In this document: in pieces, positions 9,365 to 17,704 of the stretch
How the letters are laid out: each line of letters starts with the position of its first letter
Position numbering within the stretch: position 1 is the stretch's first letter
Assembly: GCA_963835135.1 (NCBI GenBank)
Contig: CAWIEF010000005.1
Coordinates: forward strand, 682,001-746,000
Direction: 5' to 3'
DNA from: JAVVHH01 sp963835135
GTDB lineage: Bacteria; Pseudomonadota; Alphaproteobacteria; Acetobacterales; Acetobacteraceae
DNA length: 64,000 nt
Made by a program: the position numbers and the translations under genes
The notes under the pieces: model-generated
What the model was told of the DNA's origin: nothing
Databases searched by the model: none
What the model saw: the letters and a program-made list of their open reading frames with translations, nothing else

Positions 9365-10878
9365 CCGATCCGCCGTGCCGGCAGCGACCAGGCGAGCACC
9401 GACGCGATGCCGCTGAATACGGCGAGGGTCAGGAATGCCGCCCGGAATGCGCCGGTCACATCGGCCGACAGACTTGCCCGCATGTCAGGCGAGACCGTCG
9501 CCAAGACGCCGGGTCCGCGCTCGACGATGTCGGCGAACAACGCCGCGACGGCCGGGTCCTGCGCCGCCAGCGCGGCGAACAGCACCGCGCCCACCGACGC
9601 GGTGCCGAGCGCTGCGCCGATGGAGCGGGTGAACTGAACGCTGGCCGACGCCGCGCCGAGGTTCTTGGGACCGGCCTCGATCTGCACCGTCAGCTGCACG
9701 ACGGGCATCGTCGTTCCGGTCGCCAAAGAGATGACGACGAACAGCAGGGGCAACCAGGCCAACGGAATGGAGGGGCCGAAGACCGCCAACACAACCCATG
9801 AGGCCGCCACGATCGGCTGTCCGACCGAGGGGAACAGCGCCGTCCGCCCTGTTTTGACCATCATGCGCCCGGTCGCGATCGAGCCGACGGCGATCCCCGC
9901 CGTCAGCGGCAACAGGAGCAGCCCGACCCTGGCCGGATCGGCGCCGCGGACGACCTGGAGATAGATCGGCATGAACGTCACCGCGCCGACGATCATCGCA
10001 CCGACGCAGGCCGCCATGGCGTCGGAGCGCCAGATCGACGGCAGGCTCAGGAGGCGGACGGGGATGAGCGGGGACGCGGCCCGCCGCTCCTGGCGCACCA
10101 GCAGCCACATCGACCCTGTGGCGAGCGCGACGAGCCCCACCATCAGCGGCACGGCCGACCCGGATAGATGCTGCGCCCGCTCCAGCGCCAGCAGCAACGG
10201 GATCACGAACCCGGCCAGCAGCGCCATCCCCAGCCAGTCGAAACGGAACCGGGCGGTGGCATCCGTCCGGTTCGGCAGCCGGAAGGCGAGCGCCAGGGCG
10301 ACTGCCCCGAGCGGCAGGTTGACGTAGAACACCGAGGTCCAGCCGAAATGCTGCGTCAGCCACCCGCCCGCGACCGGCCCGAAGGTGGACGACACCATGA
10401 ACGTGCCCGCCAGGTAGCCCTGAAATCGCGGGCGCTCCCGCGGCGGCACGATCTCGCCGACGAGCGCCTGCGAAAGCGTCATCAAGCCGCCGCCGCCGGC
10501 GCCCTGCAGGACGCGGGCGGCGATCAAGGCGAGCATGGTGGGCGCCACGGCGCAGAGGACGCTGGCAACGAGGAACAGGATGAGGGCGATGAACAGCAGT
10601 TTGCGACGCCCCAGCACGTCGCCGAGCTTGCCGTAGACGGGTGCGGCGATGGTGGTGGCCATGAGGTAGGCGACGACGACCCATGAGACGCGTTCGACGT
10701 CGCCCAAGGAGCCCGCGATGTTCGGCAGCGCGGTGGCGACGATGGTTTGGTCGACGGAGGCGAGGAACATCGGCAGGCAGACCGACGGGAAGACCTTGAA
10801 GAACTGCGCGAGTGTGATGGTGGGCGCGGTCGGGTCGTTCGCTTGGGCCGCTTGGGCCGCTTGGGCGGGAGGGGACAT
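9361..10878 (-). CDS. DHA2-family MFS drug:proton antiporter
   Basis: This 505-residue transporter has about 14 hydrophobic segments. Motif A appears as GKLGDVLGRRKLL, motif C-like glycine/proline spacing as GYLAGTFMVSSTFGPVAGG, and the DHA2 marker as DQTIVATALPNIAG near the N-terminus. The family (EmrB/QacA) extrudes hydrophobic drugs or metabolites using the proton gradient. No membrane-fusion (EmrA) gene is adjacent, so it probably works alone in the inner membrane. A run of Ala/Gln near the N-terminus (AQAAQAAQA) is encoded by a short tandem repeat. Substrate unknown. Confidence 0.92.
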   Translation of the reverse strand: MSPPAQAAQAAQANDPTAPTITLAQFFKVFPSVCLPMFLASVDQTIVATALPNIAGSLGDVERVSWVVVAYLMATTIAAPVYGKLGDVLGRRKLLFIALILFLVASVLCAVAPTMLALIAARVLQGAGGGGLMTLSQALVGEIVPPRERPRFQGYLAGTFMVSSTFGPVAGGWLTQHFGWTSVFYVNLPLGAVALALAFRLPNRTDATARFRFDWLGMALLAGFVIPLLLALERAQHLSGSAVPLMVGLVALATGSMWLLVRQERRAASPLIPVRLLSLPSIWRSDAMAACVGAMIVGAVTFMPIYLQVVRGADPARVGLLLLPLTAGIAVGSIATGRMMVKTGRTALFPSVGQPIVAASWVVLAVFGPSIPLAWLPLLFVVISLATGTTMPVVQLTVQIEAGPKNLGAASASVQFTRSIGAALGTASVGAVLFAALAAQDPAVAALFADIVERGPGVLATVSPDMRASLSADVTGAFRAAFLTLAVFSGIASVLAWSLPARRIG

Positions 10879-11002
10879 CGGAGCCAGAGTAGGAGCGGGC
10901 GGGGCGATCGTGCAACGCGGCGCTTTCGGGAGCTGAGCGGGCCCGCTCAGCGATGCCGTGTAGACGATCGGGGTAGCCGGGGGGCTGGTTTGGCTCGCGG
11001 TG

Positions 11003-11959
11003 CTAGGCCTCGGGGTCGCGGCCGATGGAGAGGAATTTGTCGCGGCGATGGGAACGGAGGGCGGCGGGGTCGAGGGGAAGGAGGGGGTGGAGGGCGGACC
11101 AGATGGCGTCGCCGACGGAGAGCACGGTCTCGGCGGGCTCGCGGTGGGCGCCGCCGAGGGGTTCGGGGATGATGGCGTCGATGATGTGCCGGGAGAGGAG
11201 GTCGGCGGCGGTCAGCTTCAGAGCCTCGGCGGCAGCAGCGGCTTGGGATGAGTCGCGCCACAGGATACTGGCGCAGCCCTCGGGGGAGATGACCGAGTAG
11301 ATCGCGTGTTCGAGCATCAGGACCCGGTCGGCGGCGGCGAGCGCGATGGCGCCGCCGGAGCCGCCTTCACCGATGATGGTAGCCACGATCGGGACCGGGG
11401 CTTCCAGGCAGGCCTCGATGGAGCGGGCGATGGCTTCGGCTTGGCCGCGAGACTCGGCGTCGATGCCGGGGAAGGCGCCGGCGGTGTCGACGAAAGTCAG
11501 GACCGGCAGGCCGAAGCGGCCGGCGAGTTCGATCAGGCGGCGGGCCTTGCGGTACCCTTCGGGGCGGGCCATGCCGAAATTATGCTTGATCCGTGTCTCG
11601 GTGTCGGCGCCGCGCTCGGTGCCGAGGACCATCACGGCGTGGCCGCGGAAGCGACCGATGCCGCCGACGATGGCGGCGTCGTCGGCGAAGGCACGATCGC
11701 CGGCAAGGGGGACGAACTCGGTGATGAGGCCGTCGACATAGGCCAGCGCGTGCGGACGGTCCGGGTGGCGGGCGACCTGCGTCTTCTGCCAGGGGGTGAG
11801 CTTGGCGTAGGTGGCACGGAGCTGGTCGCCGGTCTTGCTTTCGAGCTGGCGGATCTCCTCCTCGATGTCGATCCCGCCGGGCTGCTGGCTCCTGCGGAGC
11901 TCGTCGATCTTCAGCTCGAGCTCGGCGAGCGGGCGTTCGAAATCGAGGAACTGGCGCAT
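11003..11959 (-). CDS. accA: acetyl-CoA carboxylase carboxyltransferase subunit alpha
   Basis: AccA with AccD transfers the carboxyl group from carboxybiotin to acetyl-CoA, giving malonyl-CoA for fatty acid synthesis. The 318-residue length matches. The N-terminus MRQFLDFERPL is typical. Crotonase-fold signatures include GRPEGYRKA, DTAGAFPGIDAE, and GEGGSGGAIALAAAD around the active site, followed by SVISPEGCASILW. It lies 9 bases downstream of xerD in the same direction, a common alphaproteobacterial arrangement. Confidence 0.97.
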   Translation of the reverse strand: MRQFLDFERPLAELELKIDELRRSQQPGGIDIEEEIRQLESKTGDQLRATYAKLTPWQKTQVARHPDRPHALAYVDGLITEFVPLAGDRAFADDAAIVGGIGRFRGHAVMVLGTERGADTETRIKHNFGMARPEGYRKARRLIELAGRFGLPVLTFVDTAGAFPGIDAESRGQAEAIARSIEACLEAPVPIVATIIGEGGSGGAIALAAADRVLMLEHAIYSVISPEGCASILWRDSSQAAAAAEALKLTAADLLSRHIIDAIIPEPLGGAHREPAETVLSVGDAIWSALHPLLPLDPAALRSHRRDKFLSIGRDPEA

Positions 11960-11968
11960 CGCGGGGGC

Positions 11969-12838
11969 TTACCCTCCGCGGTTCGCGTGCGCCAGAGGGT
12001 GGTGCAGTTGCACCAGTTCCTGCAGGCGTTCGGCCAGGACGTGGGTGTAGATCTGCGTGGTCGCGATGTCGGCGTGGCCGAGCAATACCTGGAGGCTGCG
12101 GAGGTCGGCCCCGCGGGCGAGCATGTGGCTGGCAAAGCTGTGGCGGAGAACGTGTGGGCTGACGCGGGCCGGGTCGAGGCCGGCGTCGAGGGCGGTTTGC
12201 TTGAGGACGAGGCCGAGGTTCTGCCGGGTCATGGCGCGGCGGGGGTCGCGGCCGGGGAACAGCCAGGGGCCGGGCGTGGTCGCGATCAGCGCGGCGGCGG
12301 CGTCGCGGGCGGGGCGGGAGAGGAGCACCATGCGCTCCTTGCCGCCTTTGCCGCGGACGATGAGTGTGTCGGTGCCGGCGGCCAGGAGCTGGCGGCGGAT
12401 GCCGAGGAGCTCGGAGACGCGCAGGCCGGTCGAGTAGAGCATCTCCAGCGCGGCTTGGGCGACGGGGGTGCGGGCGGCGGCGGCAAGGAGAGTGTCCACC
12501 TCGGGTTCGGCGAGGTATCGCGGGAGGGCGGGCCGGATGTGGGGGGCGTCGAGCAGGAGGCTGGGATCGTCGGGGCGGATGCCGTCACGGGCGAGGAATT
12601 TGTAGAAGCCGCGGATGGCGGAGAGGCGGCGGGCGGCGGTGCGGGCGGAGACGGCGCCGTGCAGCGAGCGGGCGTAGCGGCCGAGCAGCGCCGGGTCCGC
12701 CGTCTCTGGCGCCGCGTCGTTGGCCTCTACGAAGGCGCGCAGCGATTCGAGATCGGCCGCATAGGCCAGGACAGTATTGCGCGCCGCGCCGCGCTCGGCG
12801 GCCTGCATCTCGAGAAAGGCTTCGATATGACGATTCAT
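11969..12838 (-). CDS. xerD: site-specific tyrosine recombinase XerD
   Basis: This is one of the two recombinases that resolve chromosome dimers at dif with FtsK. The N-terminal SAM-like DNA-binding domain covers about residues 1-100 (ERGAARNTVLAYAADL). The catalytic domain shows the Arg in TGLRVSELL, a Lys in GKGGKERM, the HxxR box HVLRHSFASH, the GHADIATTQIYTHV motif and its nucleophilic Tyr. The length of 289 fits XerD. XerC would be elsewhere. It is followed by accA and preceded by a tiny membrane protein gene 5 bases away. Confidence 0.93.
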   Translation of the reverse strand: MNRHIEAFLEMQAAERGAARNTVLAYAADLESLRAFVEANDAAPETADPALLGRYARSLHGAVSARTAARRLSAIRGFYKFLARDGIRPDDPSLLLDAPHIRPALPRYLAEPEVDTLLAAAARTPVAQAALEMLYSTGLRVSELLGIRRQLLAAGTDTLIVRGKGGKERMVLLSRPARDAAAALIATTPGPWLFPGRDPRRAMTRQNLGLVLKQTALDAGLDPARVSPHVLRHSFASHMLARGADLRSLQVLLGHADIATTQIYTHVLAERLQELVQLHHPLAHANRGG

Positions 12839-12843
12839 CGCCC

Positions 12844-12990
12844 TCAGCGAGCAGGGGCGAACTTGTCGTTGGGCAGCACGCGCTGGACCTGTTGGGCCGG
12901 CGGCGACGGCGGGAACGCGCCGAGCACGAGGGCGGCCGCGATACCGATCAGGACGACGACGGCGAGCACCAGTAGCGTAAGTCGGCTCAT
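12844..12990 (-). CDS. small single-pass membrane protein, function unknown
   Basis: This 48-residue frame (ATG at 12988-12990, stop next to the xerD start) has one N-terminal hydrophobic segment, MSRLTLLVLAVVVLIG, followed by a short Pro/Gln/Ala-rich tail ending in NDKFAPAR. Small membrane-anchored proteins of this kind often precede xerD in alphaproteobacteria. It lies 5 bases upstream of xerD and is divergent from aroKB with about 60 bases between. No known domain is recognised. The tight packing is the main support for it being real. Confidence 0.65.
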   Translation of the reverse strand: MSRLTLLVLAVVVLIGIAAALVLGAFPPSPPAQQVQRVLPNDKFAPAR

Positions 12991-13051
12991 ATAAGGTCCA
13001 TGGTGGGCGTGCGTGGCCGTGAAAGGGAGGCTTGTGCTAGCCTTCGGCGTC

Positions 13052-14758
13052 ATGACGCGCAACATCGGTCCCGGCTCGGCCGCACTGCAGGAGGCGACGG
13101 TGCTCCCGGCAGAGAGACTTCCCCCGCTCGCCGGCCGGAGCGTGGTGTTGGTCGGGCTGATGGGCGCGGGCAAGACCAGCATCGGGCGCCGGTTGGCCGC
13201 CCGGCTCGGGCTGCCGTTCCGCGATGCGGACGCGGAGATCGAGCTGGCGGCGGGGCGGACGATCCCCGAGTTGTTCGCCCGCTTCGGCGAGCCCGAGTTC
13301 CGCGACGGCGAGCGCCGGGTCATCCGCCGCCTGCTGGCGGGCGACCCGATCGTGCTGGCGACCGGCGGCGGCGCGTTCATGGACCGCACGACGCGCTCGG
13401 CGGTGCGCGAGAGCAGCGTGTCGGTGTGGCTGCGCTGCAAGCTGCCGACGCTGGTCCGCCGCGTTTCGTCGCGCAGCAACCGCCCGCTGCTCGCCGACGG
13501 CGACCCGGCCGACATCCTGCGCCGCCTCATGGAGCAGCGGCACCCGGTGTATGCCGAAGCCGACATGGTGATCGATTGCGGCGACGAGCCGCCCGACGTG
13601 ACCACCGGCCGTGTCATGGCCGCGCTCGAAGCATGGAGCCCGCCGCGGCGGCTGCCGGTGGCGCTGGCATCGAGCGGATACGACGTGGTGATCGGCGCCG
13701 GCCTGCTCGGCCGCGCGGGCGCGCACATGGCGCAGGTGCTGCCGCAGAAGCGGGTCGTCATCGTCACGGACGAGACGGTCGCCGGGCTGCACCTGTCCAC
13801 GCTGACCGACGGCCTCGACGAGACCGGCATCGCCTACCGCACCATCGTGGTGCCGCCCGGCGAGGCGTCGAAGAGCCTGGAGAGCTACACTGACGTGGTC
13901 GGCCAGTTGTTGGACGCTGGGGTGGAGCGGCGGACGACGGTGGTGGCGTTGGGCGGCGGCGTGGTAGGCGACCTGGCGGGTTTCGCGGCGGCGACCGCGC
14001 TGCGCGGCCTGCCATTCATCCAGATCCCGACGACGTTGCTGGCGCAGGTGGACAGCAGCGTCGGCGGCAAGACCGGCATCAACACGCGGCACGGCAAGAA
14101 CCTGCTCGGCGCGTTCCACCAGCCGAGCCTGGTGCTGGCCGATACGGACACGCTGGGGACGCTGCCGCTCCGCGAGCTGCGCGCGGGGTATGCGGAGATC
14201 GCCAAGGCCGGGCTGATCGGGGACGCGCCATTCTTCGCCTGGTGCGAGGCGCAGGCCGACGCGCTGCTGGCTGGGGACCGGGATGCGCAGGCGGAGGCGA
14301 TCCTGCGGGCTTGCGCGTTCAAGGCGGCGGTGGTGGGCGACGACGAGCGCGAGGAGCGGGCCAGCGGAGGCCGGGCGCTGCTCAACCTCGGCCACACGTT
14401 CGGGCACGCGTTGGAGGCGGAGTACGGCTATGGTGGCGGGCTCCTGCATGGCGAGGCGGTCGCGGTGGGGATCGGGCTGGCGTTCCGGCTGTCGGCGCGG
14501 CTGGGGCTGTGCGACGTTGAGGACTCGGCCCGGGTCACCGCGCATCTGGAGCGGGCCGGGTTGCCGAGCGGGCTGAACATGCTCAACCGCCGCTTCTCGG
14601 CCGCCTCGCTGATCGCGAACATGCGGCGCGACAAGAAGATGCGGGACGGCACGCTGCACTTCATCCTGGCGCGCGGCATCGGCGAGGCCTTCACAACGGG
14701 CGACGTCGCGCAATCGGAGGTGGAGGCGCTGCTGTGGGCGGAAGGCGCCGAACCCTGA
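13052..14758 (+). CDS. aroKB: fused shikimate kinase / 3-dehydroquinate synthase
   Basis: One open frame carries two shikimate-pathway enzymes. Residues about 30-190 are shikimate kinase: Walker A GLMGAGKTS, the shikimate-binding DADAEIE, GTGGGAFMD-like TGGGAFMD and lid residues RPLL. Residues about 200-568 are dehydroquinate synthase: GEASKSLE, GGGVVGDLAGFAAA, the phosphate/substrate segment TTLLAQVDSSVGGKTGIN, and metal ligands in NLGHTFGHALE and LHGEAV. The two steps are not consecutive (DHQS is step 2, kinase step 5). Fusion in one chain means equal dosage. I chose the ATG at 13052; an in-frame GTG at 13013 would add 13 residues without homology. Confidence 0.95.
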   Translation: MTRNIGPGSAALQEATVLPAERLPPLAGRSVVLVGLMGAGKTSIGRRLAARLGLPFRDADAEIELAAGRTIPELFARFGEPEFRDGERRVIRRLLAGDPIVLATGGGAFMDRTTRSAVRESSVSVWLRCKLPTLVRRVSSRSNRPLLADGDPADILRRLMEQRHPVYAEADMVIDCGDEPPDVTTGRVMAALEAWSPPRRLPVALASSGYDVVIGAGLLGRAGAHMAQVLPQKRVVIVTDETVAGLHLSTLTDGLDETGIAYRTIVVPPGEASKSLESYTDVVGQLLDAGVERRTTVVALGGGVVGDLAGFAAATALRGLPFIQIPTTLLAQVDSSVGGKTGINTRHGKNLLGAFHQPSLVLADTDTLGTLPLRELRAGYAEIAKAGLIGDAPFFAWCEAQADALLAGDRDAQAEAILRACAFKAAVVGDDEREERASGGRALLNLGHTFGHALEAEYGYGGGLLHGEAVAVGIGLAFRLSARLGLCDVEDSARVTAHLERAGLPSGLNMLNRRFSAASLIANMRRDKKMRDGTLHFILARGIGEAFTTGDVAQSEVEALLWAEGAEP

Positions 14759-14771
14759 GGTTGGATGAGGT

Positions 14772-14790
14772 GGTGGGCTGAAGCCCAACC
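14772..14790. repeat. REP-like palindrome
   Basis: The sequence GGTGGGCTGAAGCCCAACC, followed by CTAC, can form a hairpin with a TGAA loop. A related copy occurs at 41913-41930. Both lie in the gap just after a coding region, as expected of dispersed intergenic palindromes. Only two copies are visible in this window. Confidence 0.5.
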
Positions 14791-14860
14791 CTACGGTCGC
14801 GCGGGTGGAACCTTGGACGTGGGGCGGGAGTTTTTTCGGGACACTCTTGGGGTCTGGGCC

Positions 14861-15343
14861 ATGTTCGCTTCGTTTTTGATGGGCCTCGTTGGGGGGCAGC
14901 GGGGGATGACGCCGTTGGCCGCGGTGGCGATTGCGGCGGCGCGAGGGGCGTTGGCGGAGGGGAATGGGGCGCCGGGCTTGCTGGCGCATCCGTTGGTGGC
15001 GGCGGGGGCGGTGGCGCTGGCCGCGGCGGAGCTGGGGGGTGACAAGATGAGATCGGCGCCAGACCGGGTCGTGCCGATCGGGCTGGCGGTGCGGTTCGTG
15101 ACGTCGGCGGTGGCGGGAGCGGCGCTCGCGCCGCGGCGGGAACGCTGGACGGCGGCCGGGCTCGGCGGTGCGACGGCGGTGCTCGCGTCGTATCTAGGGT
15201 GGCGCGCGCGGGTGGCGACTATCCCGCGCTATGGGCAGACGCGGACGGGTCTGGTGGAAGACGCGATCGTGGTCGGCAGCGCGGTGGCGATCCTGCATTA
15301 CCTGGACCGGCTTTCGCCTCAGGCGGCTGCCTCGCCGAACTGA
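14861..15343 (+). CDS. DUF4126-type membrane protein
   Basis: The protein has 160 residues and several hydrophobic segments. The pattern SFLMGLVGGQRGMTPLA, AELGGDKMRSAPDR, then two Ala/Gly-rich helices and a C-terminal GLVEDAIVVGSA agrees with the DUF4126 family of small integral membrane proteins. Function is unknown. The ATG at 14861 begins directly at the first membrane segment. An upstream in-frame start at 14765 would translate through the REP-like palindrome and is unlikely. The end overlaps the convergent ABC exporter by 25 bases. Confidence 0.75.
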   Translation: MFASFLMGLVGGQRGMTPLAAVAIAAARGALAEGNGAPGLLAHPLVAAGAVALAAAELGGDKMRSAPDRVVPIGLAVRFVTSAVAGAALAPRRERWTAAGLGGATAVLASYLGWRARVATIPRYGQTRTGLVEDAIVVGSAVAILHYLDRLSPQAAASPN

Positions 15344-17079
15344 AGCGCGGCGAGCCGGGCGTAGAGGCCGCCCTCGCGGACCAGCGCGGCATGGGTTCCG
15401 GTGGCGACGACGCGCCCGTCCTGCATGACGACGATGCGGTCGGCGCGACGGACGGTGGCCAGGCGGTGGGCGATGACGAGGGTGGTGCGGCCGGCGGAGA
15501 GGGTGGCGAGCGCACGCTGGACGGCGGCTTCGCTCTCGGCGTCGAGCGCGCTGGTGGCTTCGTCGAGCAGCAAGACGGGGGCGTCGCGGAGGATCGCGCG
15601 GGCGATGGCGACGCGCTGGCGCTGGCCGCCGGAGAGGCGGACGCCGCGTTCGCCCAAGAAGCTGTCGAAGCCCTGCGGCAGGTCGGCCAGGAAGCCGGCG
15701 GAGGCGGCCTCGACGGCGTGGCGGACGTCGTCGTCGGAGGCGCCGGGGCGGCCGTAGCGGACGTTGTCCCAGACGTTGGCGCCGAAGATGACCGGCTCCT
15801 GGCTGACGAGGCCGATCCGGCCGCGGACCGCGGCCGGATCGGCGTCGCGGATGTCGACGCCGTCGAGCCGGATGCGGCCAGCGGCCGGGTCGTAGAAGCG
15901 GAGCAGGAGTTGGAAGACGGTGGTCTTGCCGGCGCCGCTGGGGCCGACGAGGGCGACGGTCTCGCCGGGTCGCACGTGAAGGCTGAAGCCGTCGAGCGCG
16001 GACATCTCGGGTCGCGAGGGGTAGCGGAAGACGACGTCCTCGAAGCGGATGCCGCCGCCGCCGGATGGGATCGCGACCGGGTGGGCGGGCGCGGCCACGA
16101 TCGGCTGCTGGTCGAGCAGTTCGCCGATGCGTTCGGCGGCGGCGCCGGCGCGCTGCACCTCGCCCCATAGCTCGGCGATGCCGGCGGTGCTGGTGGCGAC
16201 CAGCACGGCGTAGAACACGAAGGCGGAGAGCTGGCCGCCGGTGAGGCGGCCAGCGACGACGTCGAGGCCGCCAACCCAGAGGCTGAGGACGATGGCGCCG
16301 AAGCCGAGCAGGATGATGAGCGAGATCAGCATGGCGCGCACGCCGACCCGGCGCATGGCGGCCGTGACTGCGTTCTCGACCCGGGCGCGGAACAGCGTGC
16401 GGTCGACCGTCTCGTGGGTGAAGGCCTGCACGGTGCGCAGGGCGTTGATGGTCTCTTCGGCGTAGGCGCCGAGATCGGCGATGCGGTCCTGCGCGGAGCG
16501 GGCGAGTTTGCGTTCGCGCCGGCCGAACACGACGAGCGGCAGCACGACGAACGGGACGACGATGACGACGACGCCGGCCAGCTTGGCGCTGGTGACGACG
16601 AGCATGGTGAGCGCACCGAACGCGATGACGAAGCTGCGCAGCCATTGCGAGACGGCGGAGCCGACGAGGCCCTGGAGGAGGACGGTGTCGGTGTTGAGCC
16701 GGGTCAGGACGTCGCCGGTGCGCATGGTCTCGAAGAAGGGTGGCGAGAGCTCGAGGACGCGGTCGAACAGGGCGGTGCGCAGATCGGCGGCGACGCGCTC
16801 GCCGAGCCAGGAGACGAGATAGAACCGCACGCCGGTCGAGACGCCGAGCGCTGCGACGACGGCGACCATGATGAGGGCGGCGCCGTCGAGATGGGAGCGG
16901 TCGGCGGTGGCGAAGCCGACGTCGATCAGGCGGCGCACGCCTTGACCGAGCAGGAGCACGAGGGCGGCGGAAAGGCCCAGCGCCGTTGCCGCACCGATCG
17001 CGCGCCACCGGTAGGGGCGCAGGAACGGTAGCAGGAGGCGGAGCGCGCCGAGGCGGTTCGTCGATGTCGAGGCGGTCAC
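15319..17079 (-). CDS. ABC exporter, fused permease-ATPase (MsbA-like)
   Basis: This 586-residue half-transporter has an N-terminal six-helix membrane domain (about 20-310) followed by a nucleotide-binding domain. Walker A is GPSGAGKTT, the signature LSGGQRQR, Walker B VLLLDEATS and the switch His in VIAHRLATV. The architecture is the lipid A flippase/multidrug exporter type and works as a homodimer in the inner membrane. It is closest in outline to ABCB/MsbA-like proteins annotated ABC transporter transmembrane domain-containing. Its start overlaps the phnN stop (ATGA), so the two are co-transcribed. Substrate not deducible. Confidence 0.92.
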   Translation of the reverse strand: MTASTSTNRLGALRLLLPFLRPYRWRAIGAATALGLSAALVLLLGQGVRRLIDVGFATADRSHLDGAALIMVAVVAALGVSTGVRFYLVSWLGERVAADLRTALFDRVLELSPPFFETMRTGDVLTRLNTDTVLLQGLVGSAVSQWLRSFVIAFGALTMLVVTSAKLAGVVVIVVPFVVLPLVVFGRRERKLARSAQDRIADLGAYAEETINALRTVQAFTHETVDRTLFRARVENAVTAAMRRVGVRAMLISLIILLGFGAIVLSLWVGGLDVVAGRLTGGQLSAFVFYAVLVATSTAGIAELWGEVQRAGAAAERIGELLDQQPIVAAPAHPVAIPSGGGGIRFEDVVFRYPSRPEMSALDGFSLHVRPGETVALVGPSGAGKTTVFQLLLRFYDPAAGRIRLDGVDIRDADPAAVRGRIGLVSQEPVIFGANVWDNVRYGRPGASDDDVRHAVEAASAGFLADLPQGFDSFLGERGVRLSGGQRQRVAIARAILRDAPVLLLDEATSALDAESEAAVQRALATLSAGRTTLVIAHRLATVRRADRIVVMQDGRVVATGTHAALVREGGLYARLAALQFGEAAA

Positions 17080-17630
17080 CCCTGAACTGCGTTCAACCCC
17101 GCAGCCTCGCGGATCGCGGTGAGGAGGCGCTGGACGCCGGCGTCCTTGGTGCCGTCGTTGACAACGCGGAGCCGGGTCACGGGCAGGGTGAGTTCGATCT
17201 CGCGGTTGAGGCGGCGGGCGACGTCTCCGGCGTCCTCGCGACCGCGGTCGGCGAGGCGCGTCTGGCGGAGAGCGTGCGGCGCGGTGATCTCGACGACGGC
17301 GACCGGAAATTTTTCGGCGGCTTCGGCCACCACGCCGCGGGAGACGTTGGCGATGACGACGCGGCCGCGGGCGAGATCGAACGAGATGTCGGCGGGGATG
17401 CCGTAGCGCAGCCCGTGGGCTCGCCAGTGCAGCGCGAAGTCGCCAGCCTGCTCGCGAAGGTCGAACTCCTGTTCGGTGACGCTCTCGTGCTCTTCCTCGC
17501 CGAGGTCGCCGGGGCGGGTGATGACCCGGCGCACGAAGCGCAGGCCGGCATGCTCGCCCATCCCGTTGCGGACGCCGTTCAGCAACGTGTCCTTGCCTGC
17601 GCCCGAGGGGCCGACGATCAGGATGAGCAA
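17076..17630 (-). CDS. phnN: ribose 1,5-bisphosphate phosphokinase PhnN-like
   Basis: This is a P-loop kinase of 184 residues in the guanylate-kinase superfamily: Walker A GPSGAGKDTLL, the lid-proximal VRRVITRP, the segment DFALHWRAHGLRYGIP and RLADRGREDAGDVARRL. The HWRAHGL block is diagnostic of PhnN, which makes PRPP from ribose 1,5-bisphosphate in phosphonate breakdown. No other phn genes lie nearby, so here it may only salvage ribose 1,5-bisphosphate. It overlaps the downstream ABC exporter start by 4 bases and is divergent from the gamma-glutamyltransferase gene. Confidence 0.87.
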   Translation of the reverse strand: MLILIVGPSGAGKDTLLNGVRNGMGEHAGLRFVRRVITRPGDLGEEEHESVTEQEFDLREQAGDFALHWRAHGLRYGIPADISFDLARGRVVIANVSRGVVAEAAEKFPVAVVEITAPHALRQTRLADRGREDAGDVARRLNREIELTLPVTRLRVVNDGTKDAGVQRLLTAIREAAGLNAVQG

Positions 17631-17704
17631 CGGCTGGGACCCCTTATTTTGCGCGAGCGGACCTTGCGCATAGGCTTGGCGGAACGCAACGGGAGAGTTC
17701 CACC

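Noticed and set aside
11306..12994. 562-residue plus-strand frame opposite accA and xerD
   Set aside because: Gly/Ala/Arg-rich composition typical of antisense GC-rich shadows; both genes on the other strand have full active sites.
13037..14989. 650-residue minus-strand frame opposite aroKB
   Set aside because: Shadow frame; the plus strand has complete kinase and synthase domains.
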